From an uncultured Mycoplasmataceae bacterium (GTDB lineage Bacteria > Bacillota_I > Bacilli_A > Mycoplasmatales > Mycoplasmoidaceae): a stretch of 6,352 nt of DNA. The notes beneath the pieces were generated by a model. It was not told where the DNA came from, ran no database searches, and saw only the letters and a program-made list of their open reading frames with translations. The translations under genes and the position numbers were made by a program. The stretch is from positions 1 through 6,352 of the forward strand of contig CASEQO010000024.1 of assembly GCA_949290035.1 (NCBI GenBank), written 5' to 3'. Below, piece after piece: positions 1 to 6,302 of this stretch. The first letter of the stretch is position 1. Every line of letters starts with the position of its first letter.

Positions 1-98
1 AAAAAAAAAATTTATCGTCTAAAATTGTGAAATTATTTAATATTTATACCAAATTAATATAATTTTAATTAAAATTTAACAAAAAAAAGATTAAGAAG

Positions 99-127
99 TT
101 GAAATTATTATTTATAAAAATTATAAA
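99..127 (+). promoter_or_regulatory. Probable sigma-70-type promoter of the ZIP gene
   Basis: TTGAAA at 99-104 and TATAAA at 122-127 are separated by 17 nt, which puts transcription start near 134, about 25 nt before the ATG at 159. A second TATAAT at 133-138 has no good -35 at proper distance. A 7-bp inverted repeat with a 3-nt gap (111-127) overlaps the -10. In DNA this A+T-rich it may be chance, so an operator is only a possibility. No Shine-Dalgarno sequence precedes the ATG. Confidence 0.5.
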
Positions 128-158
128 TAACTTATAATATAAGTAATATGGTTTTAAT

Positions 159-1028
159 ATGTCTAATGAAATTATAATAACTCTTAACTCTTTAATAATT
201 GGCAGTCTAGTTTTGTTTTCACCTCTACTATTTTGTTTTATTTTTTCTTTTTTTATAAATAAAGTAAATAAAAATTTTTCAATTTATGTTTATTCTTTTA
301 TTACTGGTTTAATGATTATCATGTCTACTTTTGGGCTAATTAGAGAAGGTTATGATCATATGCATGAACACACTCATGATGAATGATTAATTATAGTTGT
401 TATTACATTAGGGGTTATTATAGGTTTGATGTTAACTGTATTACTTAGATATATAGTAATAATAAAATCTAAAAAAGAAATCCATCACGATCATAATCAT
501 CATAATCATAGTGATATTTTATATAACATTAGTGATATAGAAAATAAAAATTCATTTTGAATGATTTTATCTTCACTAATGGGGCATAAGATTATTGCAG
601 GAATATCTCTTGGGTTGCTAATATATAATTCATCTAGTGAAATTATGAGTTTTAATCATTTAGGATTAATATTAATTTCTATTTTACATATGATCCCTGA
701 ATCATTTATCTTATTTTATAAATCTTATGAAATAACTAAATCAAAAATAAAATCTCTTTTAATAACTGCTTTATCACAAATAGTTATTATCATATTCATG
801 ATAATAGGTGCATTTGCTTTTTATAAAATTGAAGATATCGCTTATTGATTAATGCCTATATTATTTGCAATATCAGGAAGTAGTGTACTATTTGTGTCTA
901 TATTTGATCTTGTTCCAGAATTTATTCATAATAAAAATTTATCTAGCAAAAAATGATTTTCAGTAATATTAGTTTTTTGTTTAGGTATTGTTATAAGTGT
1001 TGTATTATCAATGATACATAAACACTAA
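159..1028 (+). CDS. ZIP-family divalent metal transporter
   Basis: Membrane protein of 289 residues, a usual length for bacterial ZIP (GufA/ZupT-like) proteins, which move zinc, iron or similar ions into the cytoplasm. Four TGA codons (384, 558, 846, 954 region) are read as Trp; under the standard code it would break into fragments. About eight hydrophobic segments can be seen: roughly 10-33, 41-62, 77-102, 136-154, 164-186, 195-222, 229-250 and 266-286. Two His-rich stretches flank segment 3: DHMHEHTHDE at 66-75 and HHDHNHHNHSD at 109-119, the latter in the long loop typical of ZIPs. Segment 5 has H177-M-I-P-E181 and segment 7 ends in D-L-V-P-E (250-254), both family hallmarks. Segment 4 has G-H143-K-I-I-A-G where the family usually shows H-N-x-x-(D/E)-G, so two expected ligands are replaced. 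ATG 159 is the only good start; an in-frame TAA lies at 144. Family call is strong; the metal is not determinable. Confidence 0.85.
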
Positions 1029-2311
1029 ATTAATTTATCTAAAGTATAAGCTAAATATATTGGAATATTTATATAGTTATCAGTTTTATAATACGGATTT
1101 AATGATAGAACTATTTTCTCAACGTCATTATTAGCACTCAAAAGACTTTTTAATTTATAACTTGTTGAATTTTTAACTTCTAATATGAAAGGTTTTTGCT
1201 TTTCAATCACAAAATCAACTTCATATTTTTTACCGTTATTAACAAAATTATAAAAATATATTTTATCAAACATATCTTTTAAATGAATTACTACAAAATT
1301 TTCCGCTAGTGCTCCTTTTATATTTTGATCATAAACATTTGTAAAAGACAAATTTAAAAAACCTAAATCATTATAAAACAATTTAAAATAATTATCTATT
1401 TCTTGTAAATTTAATGGTGATTTTACTTTCTTTAAATTATTTATTTTTATCACTAAATTACTATCATCAAGTCAAAATAAAAATTTTTCTACATCTCTAT
1501 ATCTTTTATTTTTGTCTATTTCACTAAATATATATTTTTTATTTTCTCTATTTAGAAATTTATCTATTGATTTATAAATTAACCTTAAATAAGTTTTGTT
1601 TATGAATAGAGAAGAATACTTATCTAAATCATTTTCATATCTGTATCTTATTGATTTTAGTGCTTCTAAAGCCTTATTTACTGAATTATTATTTTCAATG
1701 TAAGTTTTTACAACTTCTGGAAAACCACCTATTCTTAAATACTCATTAAATAATTCAATCATTTTATTGTGATAAATAATATTAAATTCTTTATTATTTT
1801 GAATTGAATTAACAATATCATATAGCATATTTTCTTTGCCCAAAGCTACAACAAATTCATCAAACATAATTTGTTTCATTTTTATAATTTCTACTTGTCC
1901 AATAGGAAAAGTTATTTTAGAAGTTGCAATGTTATATCCAAGATAACTTCCTGTAGCAACAATATTTATATTTAGAGATGATTCATTTAAAGCTTTTAAA
2001 GATAAGATAGCTTCATTGCATTCTTGTATCTCATCAAGAATTATTAATGTATTTTCTAGATCATCAATATTCTTTTCATAATAATCAAAAATCATTTTTA
2101 CAAGATGCTCTGATCCTTTATATGATCTAAATACATTAATAATTTCTTTATCATCAAAAAAATTTACATATATAAAATTCTTATATTCTCAACTTGCAAA
2201 TTTTTTAATTATATATGTCTTACCTATTTGTCTTTGACCTAAAATTAACAATGGTTTATGTTTCTTTTTATTTTTTCATTCAATTAATTCTTTATATATA
2301 TTTCTTTTCAT
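1025..2311 (-). CDS. AAA+ ATPase with C-terminal DUF4143 domain
   Basis: Protein of 428 residues, the normal size for the AAA_14/DUF4143 family found widely in bacteria and archaea. The N-terminal ATPase shows a Walker A, G25-Q-R-Q-I-G-K31-T32 (the GxRQxGKT form typical of this family), a Walker B, T-L-I-I-L-D93-E94-I-Q, and the A-T-G-S sensor segment at 119-122. The C-terminal part has K-G-A-L-A-E337-N-F followed by E-V-D366-F-V-I-E and E378-V-K380, a PD-(D/E)xK nuclease-like arrangement. TGA codes for Trp at residue 12, in the A-S-W segment near residue 42, and just before L-D-D-S near residue 281. The ATG at 2311-2309 is chosen because Walker A lies only 24 residues later. There is no Shine-Dalgarno, but a TACAAT at 2318-2323 would place transcription start near the ATG, so leaderless initiation is possible. 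Members are often accessory genes of unclear function, sometimes proposed to act in mobile-element or toxin contexts. The stop codon overlaps that of the convergent ZIP gene. Confidence 0.85.
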
Positions 2312-2324
2312 ATTTATATTGTAA

Positions 2325-2356
2325 AATAAAAATGTGTTTTTTTACACATTTTTATT
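2325..2356 (-). terminator. 13-bp inverted repeat, terminator or operator
   Basis: The arms AATAAAAATGTGT (2325-2337) and ACACATTTTTATT (2344-2356) match perfectly over 13 bp around a six-base T loop. On the minus strand it lies 33 nt after the last remnant of hipA, and its right arm runs into a T-rich stretch, so it could end hipBA transcription. It also sits 14 nt upstream of the ATPase ATG, over the likely promoter of that gene, so an operator is equally plausible. Confidence 0.5.
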
Positions 2357-2364
2357 AATATTTT

Positions 2365-2380
2365 TGTGTAAATTTACACA
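2365..2380. promoter_or_regulatory. 16-bp perfect palindrome upstream of the ATPase gene
   Basis: TGTGTAAATTTACACA is a perfect two-fold palindrome. Its outer half ACACATTTTTATT (2376-2388) repeats exactly the right arm of the inverted repeat at 2325-2356, so the motif occurs three times in 64 bp (one inverted, two direct). Two TGTGT/ACACA dyads in front of one gene suggest binding sites for a dimeric repressor, perhaps autoregulatory. Which protein binds is unknown. Confidence 0.45.
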
Positions 2381-2388
2381 TTTTTATT

Positions 2389-3492
2389 TTATGAAAATTT
2401 AGTTATATTTTTCTCTATCTCACTAATAATATTTTTACATATTAATATTTAAATTAAATTTTTTAGCAATGTATAAAAAATCATTATTGTTTGGAATCTT
2501 CTTTTTCATTACATAGTAAACTATGGTACTTAAGTTCTGGTGTTTTAGTTATGTCATAAGCAGGTGATAATTTATATCCCATTAAATTATCATCATAAAT
2601 AAATGATGTATTTTTAGTATGATCGTCACAATTCCCAAATTTATAATTAAATACCATTCTTGCAAAGAAATCATAAAAGTCTTTTTCTTTATCAACGCTA
2701 ATTAAATCTATAATTTCAAAAATAGTTGAATAATCAATAACTGTAGCTTTAAAATCTATATCTAGTAGTCCAGCTATCGTTATTGTGTGCTTTTTAATTG
2801 ATCCATTAATGTCAAATCTTTTTGATGCGAATAATTTAATTCCTGATTTAAGTTTTATCAATTTACATTCATTTATATCTATTCCACATTTTTGTGCTAG
2901 TTTATTTGCTTTATATTCCTTTTCTCCAACATTTGCTTTTTCTTTACTAGTTGGAAGTTTCATAATTCAATTAGAATTATCGTTATCTTTAAAATGAATT
3001 TTAGGTCTTGCTCCACCAGATGAATTTGCTTTATGATAGATTTCATCTATCAATTTTAAATTAGAAATATTATAGTAATTTTCCATTACATCATTAACAA
3101 TATTATCCAAATTTGCTTTTGTTTTTTTATCAATCTTATTTTTAGGTTTAAAAGTTAATCCTCCTAAACCTGTAGAATCAGTTAGGGATAATTTTTCTAA
3201 AATATTTAGTTTTTCATAATTTATATTGTGCTTAGCACATTTTATAATATTTAATCTAATACCTCACTCATCTGGAAGGCAATCTAAAAAACTCCTAAAA
3301 TAGGTATATCATTTTGTTCAAATTTAAAATTTTTTCATTTAATAGGATTTTAAAAGGAGAAATTGAAAATCCATTTTTTATTCAATCTCTATGATATTGA
3401 AAATAAATGGTGTTATTTTGTAATTTTAATTTTCCAACTTCATTTCCATTAAAAAAGACTACTAGTTCATTTATAAAAGAAAATTTATTCAT
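2389..3492 (-). pseudogene. hipA: HipA-like Ser/Thr kinase toxin, frameshifted
   Basis: Remnant of a HipA/HipT-type kinase, the toxin of HipBA modules; E. coli HipA phosphorylates glutamyl-tRNA synthetase. Pieces in three frames rebuild a protein of about 367 residues. The first starts at ATG 3492, overlaps hipB by 8 nt, begins MNKFSFINELVVFFNGNEVG and stops at TAG 3295-3297. A lost base near 3323-3335 leads to F-E-Q-N-D-I-P-I-L-G-V-F, and a lost T in the T run at 3286-3291 leads to L-D-C-L-P-D-E-W-G-I-R. The long middle piece carries L-T-D-S-T-G-L-G-G-L-T, the phosphate-loop-like S-S-G-G-A-R-P-K (3000-3023), the catalytic G-N-C-D-D-H-T-K-N (2610-2636) and S-P-A-Y-D-I-T (2547-2567). It stops at TAA 2484-2486. 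Extra bases near 2490-2507 and 2437 separate the tail pieces N-N-N-D-F-L-Y-I-A-K-K-F-N and K-N-I-I-S-E-I-E-K-N-I. All catalytic motifs survive in the middle piece, but the N-terminal domain is split off. Sequencing error in homopolymers is the main alternative. Confidence 0.8.
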
Positions 3493-3760
3493 AAATTTTT
3501 ATCTCTTCTTCAATCTTAAAAATATCAACTAAAGTATTAGATACGTCTAATGCAACTGCAAGACTTATTAGGTTTTTTAAAGAAATATTTTTGTTTTCTT
3601 CAAAACGCCTAATAACTCCTATATCAACTCCTGATATCTTAGATAACTTTTCTCTTGAAAGTTTTTTTGACTTTCTTAAACTATAAAAGTTATCTCTTAT
3701 TTTATTAATAATAGTTTCTTTAGTAGGTGTTTGTATAAAATTTTGTAAATTTAATGGCAT
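3485..3760 (-). CDS. hipB: HipB-like Xre-family antitoxin/repressor
   Basis: Small protein of 91 residues with a Cro/C1 (Xre) helix-turn-helix at about 20-72: the segment L-S-R-E-K-L-S-K-I-S-G-V-D followed by I-R-R-F-E-E is the usual HTH signature. Directly after it comes the HipA-like kinase, overlapping by 8 nt, so the pair is a hipBA toxin-antitoxin module. In such modules the antitoxin dimer binds operators over its own promoter and masks the kinase. A matching pair of palindromes lies 33-90 nt upstream. Two ATGs are adjacent (3763 and 3760). The Shine-Dalgarno AAAGGG leaves only a few bases before the first but normal spacing before the second, so 3760 is preferred; using 3763 adds one Met. 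The reading frame is intact although the toxin frame is broken, so it may persist as a repressor or as an anti-toxin to related kinases. Confidence 0.8.
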   Translation of the reverse strand: MPLNLQNFIQTPTKETIINKIRDNFYSLRKSKKLSREKLSKISGVDIGVIRRFEENKNISLKNLISLAVALDVSNTLVDIFKIEEEIKIYE

Positions 3761-3764
3761 CATA

Positions 3765-3771
3765 TCCCTTT
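3765..3771 (-). promoter_or_regulatory. Ribosome binding site of hipB
   Basis: AAAGGGA on the minus strand, one base before the first of two tandem ATGs and four before the second. Spacing favours the second ATG (3760-3758). Confidence 0.55.
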
Positions 3772-3792
3772 TTAATAAAATGTATTAATAAT

Positions 3793-3808
3793 TGTACAAA
3801 AATATACA
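3793..3808. promoter_or_regulatory. Operator-like dyad, proximal site of hipBA
   Basis: TGTACA-AAAA-TATACA: two 6-bp arms that pair except at one position, with a 4-bp centre. It is a near-copy (15 of 16 bases) of the dyad at 3834-3849, as expected for a dimeric Xre repressor site in front of its own operon. It lies about 33 nt before the hipB start, where a promoter should be. Confidence 0.55.
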
Positions 3809-3833
3809 AAATTTTTATTAAAAAGTATTTTTT

Positions 3834-3849
3834 TGTATAAAAATATACA
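3834..3849. promoter_or_regulatory. Operator-like dyad, distal site of hipBA
   Basis: TGTATA-AAAA-TATACA: perfect 6-bp arms around a 4-bp centre. Its centre is 41 bp from that of the proximal dyad, close to four helical turns, so two repressor dimers could bind on the same face and cooperate, as HipB does on its multiple sites in E. coli. Confidence 0.55.
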
Positions 3850-3983
3850 TTTTACAAAAAATTAATAATTGTTTATAAAAGATATCTTTTTTTGAAGTGA
3901 TGTAAATTTAAAATAATTATTTTAATTCTAATAAATTACTTAATATTTATTTTATAAATTTTGTTTTAATAATTTTAAAAAGA

Positions 3984-4012
3984 TTGACATTTTTAATTTT
4001 TGTATATATAAT
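3984..4012 (+). promoter_or_regulatory. Consensus promoter of the microcin C-like operon
   Basis: TTGACA at 3984-3989 and TATAAT at 4007-4012 both match consensus exactly and are 17 nt apart, the ideal spacing. Transcription should begin near 4018-4020, giving a leader of about 24 nt before the peptide ORF. This is by far the best promoter in the window and predicts strong expression unless repressed. An 18-bp A/T-only palindrome at 3908-3925 and AAAAGATATCTTTT at 3877-3890 lie upstream and could be regulatory, but may be chance. Confidence 0.85.
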
Positions 4013-4030
4013 ATTAGTGTATATAAATAT

Positions 4031-4037
4031 AAAGGAG
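4031..4037 (+). promoter_or_regulatory. Strong Shine-Dalgarno of the precursor peptide ORF
   Basis: AAAGGAG lies five bases before ATG 4043. It is the strongest ribosome binding site in the window and serves an 11-codon ORF, which argues that the short peptide really is made. The next start (4084) has no site of its own. Confidence 0.8.
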
Positions 4038-4042
4038 AATTT

Positions 4043-4078
4043 ATGCCAATTAGTTGATTTAATTTAACTTTAAATTAA
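4043..4078 (+). CDS. mccA: Candidate MccA-like precursor peptide, 11 residues
   Basis: Encodes M-P-I-S-W-F-N-L-T-L-N, with TGA read as Trp, then TAA. In microcin C systems the precursor is a very short ribosomal peptide (MRTGNAN in E. coli) whose obligatory C-terminal Asn is adenylated by MccB; other known precursors differ in length and sequence but keep the Asn. Here the C-terminal residue is Asn, the ORF has a consensus promoter and a strong ribosome binding site, and it ends 5 nt before an MccB-like gene, exactly the classical order. The peptide carries no charged side chain and has a Trp-Phe pair, unlike the E. coli peptide, so uptake specificity would differ. Alternatives: a translated leader that merely couples translation into the next gene, or a chance ORF. 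No database would be expected to have annotated an ORF this short. The symbol is by analogy. Confidence 0.75.
4059..4078 (+). promoter_or_regulatory. A/T-only inverted repeat over the end of the peptide ORF
   Basis: The arms TTAATTTAA (4059-4067) and TTAAATTAA (4070-4078) are perfect 9-bp complements with a 2-nt centre, and T-rich sequence follows. The repeat ends exactly at the peptide stop codon. In E. coli, a terminator between mccA and mccB keeps peptide mRNA in excess over enzyme mRNA; this could be a weak counterpart. With no G-C pair in the stem it would be unstable, so the role is uncertain. Confidence 0.3.
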
Positions 4079-4083
4079 TTTAT

Positions 4084-6081
4084 ATGAAATATGAATTAAG
4101 TAAACCATCATTAAAAAGATATTGTCGATTGATGGAATGTGCCAAAAAAGATAATTCTTATGAGTTGTCTTTTTTAGTTAGTTCCAAAAGAAATTTTTCA
4201 ATAATTCTTAATGATGAGGAATTTAAAATCTTCAATTTAATGGACGGAAATAATTCAATAATTGATATAAAAAATGAATTAAATATTGATTTAAAAAAAA
4301 TTAAAAATTTAATTCAAAAATTTGAAAATAAAAATCTAATTGAATTTAACATAAAAGAAAAAAATAAAAATGTTCAATTTGATAGACATGATTTATTTTT
4401 TGATATGTATTTTGAAATTGAAGATTTTACAAAAAAAATAATAGATAAAAAGAGAATATTAATAATAGGTGCTGGTGGCATAGGCAATAATATATTATTA
4501 CTATTATCTAGAATGGGTTTTAAAAATTTCATTATATGTGATAATGATAATGTTGAATTATCAAATTTAACAAGACAATTTTTATTTGATAAATCAGATA
4601 TAGGAAAAAATAAAATCTTAGTATTAAAAAATAAATTATTAAATTTTGATTCAAATATAAAAATTTCACTAATAAATCAAAATTTTTCTATCAAAACTAA
4701 AGATATTATATTAAAGCACAGCAAAGAAAAGAAAATAGATTTTTGTTTTGTTTCAGCTGATTCCCCCCCAAGTATAGCTATAGATGCGTACAATATATTA
4801 ACAGACATTAATATTCCATACACTACTGTTGGATATTTAAATGATTTTGCTATATTTGGTCCTACAATAGACTCAAAAAATTTTTTATATGAGAAATTTA
4901 TAAGCACTATAAAAACAAAAAAAAGAAATTCTAATTATATTAAAGAACATAATAAGTCATATCAATCACCATCTTTTGGTCCCATAAATATGTTTTCAGC
5001 ATCAAATGCTGTTTCAGATATGATTAGATATTTTGCAAAAAAAGACTTATGTATTTCTTTAAATAAAAAAATTATATTTAATTACAATTTACTAGAAAAA
5101 CAAATTATAGATTTTAGTAATATAAATAAAAAGAAAATTGATATAGGTATTTTTTCTTCATCATCAGACCTAGGATATAAATATCAAGACAGAGTTTTAA
5201 AAGCTGTAAAAATATTAGAAGAAAATGGATTTAATATTAATTTAGGATGTTTATGAAATAAATCTATAGGATATACTACAGCATCAGCAAAACAAAGAGG
5301 AGATGAATTTAATAATTTAGCAAAAAATAATAAAATACTTATGTCAATGATAGGAGGTTATAATAGTAGTTCTATTTTAAGTTATATAGATTATAACTTA
5401 ATAAAGAAAAATAAGACTAAAGTAATAGGATTTTCAGATACAACATCTATATTATTAGCTATATATAATAAAACAAAATTACCTGTTTATTATGGCCCAG
5501 CATTATTGCCTTCTATAGATGAACAAGAATACATCAAAAATTGAAATATTAAACAAATAAAAGATTTCGTTATAGGTGATAAAAAAAATATAATTAATCC
5601 AGATTTTTGAACAGATGAAAAAATTGATTGATCAAAATATAATGGCAAAACTGAAAAAAAATTATATTCAAATAAACTAGAATCTATAAATAATAGCATA
5701 ATTGAAGGAAGATTAATAGGAGGTAATTTAAACACAATAGTTTCTATTTATAATACTGAATTTATGCCTAAAATAAAAGAAGGGGATATCCTATTTATAG
5801 AAGATTCATTAAAATCTATTGATGAATGTGAAAGAAATTTTGCTTTTTTAAAAAATTCTAAAATATTAGATAAAATTTCAGGTGTAATAATTGGAAAAAT
5901 TGAAGGTTTTGATCCTAAAAATTCTAATGAAACATATGAATCTTTATTTTTAAAATTTTTAGATAGAAAAATACCAGTTTTAATGAAATTTGATTGTTCA
6001 CATTGTCATCCGATGAACATATTAAAAATAGGTTCGAGAATTAGATTAAATACATTTAATAATACAATTGAGTATATTTAA
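4084..6081 (+). CDS. Fused MccB-like adenylyltransferase and MccF-like S66 peptidase
   Basis: A 665-residue cytoplasmic fusion. Residues 1-90 look like a winged-helix peptide-recognition region. Residues about 115-345 are a ThiF/E1-type adenylating domain: G129-A-G-G-I-G134, C-D153-N-D-N-V-E, S-N-L-T-R164-Q-F-L-F, I-G-K-N-K and A-D-S-P-P; no CxxC zinc pairs are seen. MccB uses such a fold to add AMP to the C-terminal Asn of its peptide. From residue 350 comes a full S66 serine peptidase: D-I-G-I-F-S-S-S-S, I-G-G-Y-N-S428-S-S, I-G-F-S-D-T-T, Y-G-P-A-L-L-P-S, G-R-L-I-G-G-N-L-N-T, L-F-I-E573-D and S-H640-C-H-P, giving the expected Ser-Glu-His triad. The N-S-S after the G-G-Y and the W509/W516 loop resemble MccF, whose Trp residues stack on the adenine, more than LdcA. 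Trp 391, 487, 509 and 516 are TGA codons; the domain junction contains none, so the fusion does not depend on them. No in-frame ATG near the junction would allow separate MccF synthesis. No Shine-Dalgarno precedes ATG 4084, so it is probably translated by coupling from the peptide ORF. Confidence 0.88.
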
Positions 6082-6134
6082 TGATAAAGTATTTATTTTA
6101 AAAGCTAAATAATCTTGCTAGATAAACATGATAA

Positions 6135-6161
6135 AATGATAAATTGTTATTATTATTTTTT
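6135..6161 (+). terminator. Weak possible terminator after the fusion gene
   Basis: An 8-bp stem (6135-6142 with 6147-6154, including one G-U pair) with a 4-nt loop is followed by a run of six T. It lies about 55 nt after the stop of the fusion gene. The stem is almost all A-U, so efficiency would be low. The stronger hairpin at 6266-6295 is a better candidate. Apart from these, 6082-6265 shows only A+T-rich spacer with repeated ATGATAAA/TTTATCA words. Confidence 0.25.
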
Positions 6162-6265
6162 ATGATTCTTATCTTAATTTTTATATTATTATTTAAAATC
6201 TCCATAATTTAATTTGTTAGTCTATTTAACTTTTATCAATAAATTAGTTTTTATCAATGATAAAT

Positions 6266-6295
6266 AAAATATAGCTATTTTACTAGCTATATTTT
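6266..6295. terminator. Bidirectional intrinsic terminator
   Basis: A perfect 12-bp stem (AAAATATAGCTA / TAGCTATATTTT) closes a 6-nt loop. It is followed by T-rich sequence on both strands, so it can end transcription of the microcin C-like operon from the left and of the minus-strand gene entering from the right, whose stop codon is 8 nt away. Confidence 0.75.
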
Positions 6296-6302
6296 TAATT
6301 TA

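Larger units (their letters stand above)
3784..3872. repeat. 12-nt direct repeat flanking the hipB operators
   Basis: ATTAATAATTGT occurs at 3784-3795 and again at 3861-3872. The two copies bracket the pair of operator-like palindromes upstream of hipB. They may be extra contacts for the regulator or the trace of a small duplication. The A+T richness makes the repeat only moderately surprising. Confidence 0.35.

Noticed and set aside
61..76. 16-bp palindrome AATTTTAATTAAAATT near the left edge
   Set aside because: It is A/T-only and of a length expected by chance here; positions 1-98 otherwise show nothing I can interpret.
148..177. Short ORF starting at ATG 148 before the ZIP gene
   Set aside because: It is out of frame with the transporter, about nine codons long, with no ribosome binding site or meaningful sequence.
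2785..2997. Plus-strand open frame of 70 codons inside the hipA region
   Set aside because: It is the antisense of the conserved HipA middle segment, has no ribosome binding site and no recognisable motif.
3908..3925. 18-bp perfect palindrome TTAAAATAATTATTTTAA
   Set aside because: It contains only A and T. In sequence of this composition about one such palindrome is expected by chance in a window of this size, so it is not called as an operator.
4677..4907. Minus-strand open frame opposite the adenylating domain
   Set aside because: It lies wholly inside a strongly supported conserved coding region on the other strand and shows no family features.
5254..5340. Apparent break between the 390-codon frame and later fragments, considered as a frameshift or pseudogene
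   Set aside because: The interruption is a single TGA in the same frame, the S66 motifs continue without a shift, and TGA is Trp throughout the window.
5490..5735. Minus-strand open frame opposite the S66 domain
   Set aside because: It is antisense to conserved S66 motifs; its hydrophobic look comes from A+T-rich complement codons.
6081..6101. Six-codon ORF M-I-K-Y-L-F overlapping the stop of the fusion gene, considered as a second precursor peptide
   Set aside because: It lacks a terminal Asn and a ribosome binding site, and nothing downstream would act on it.
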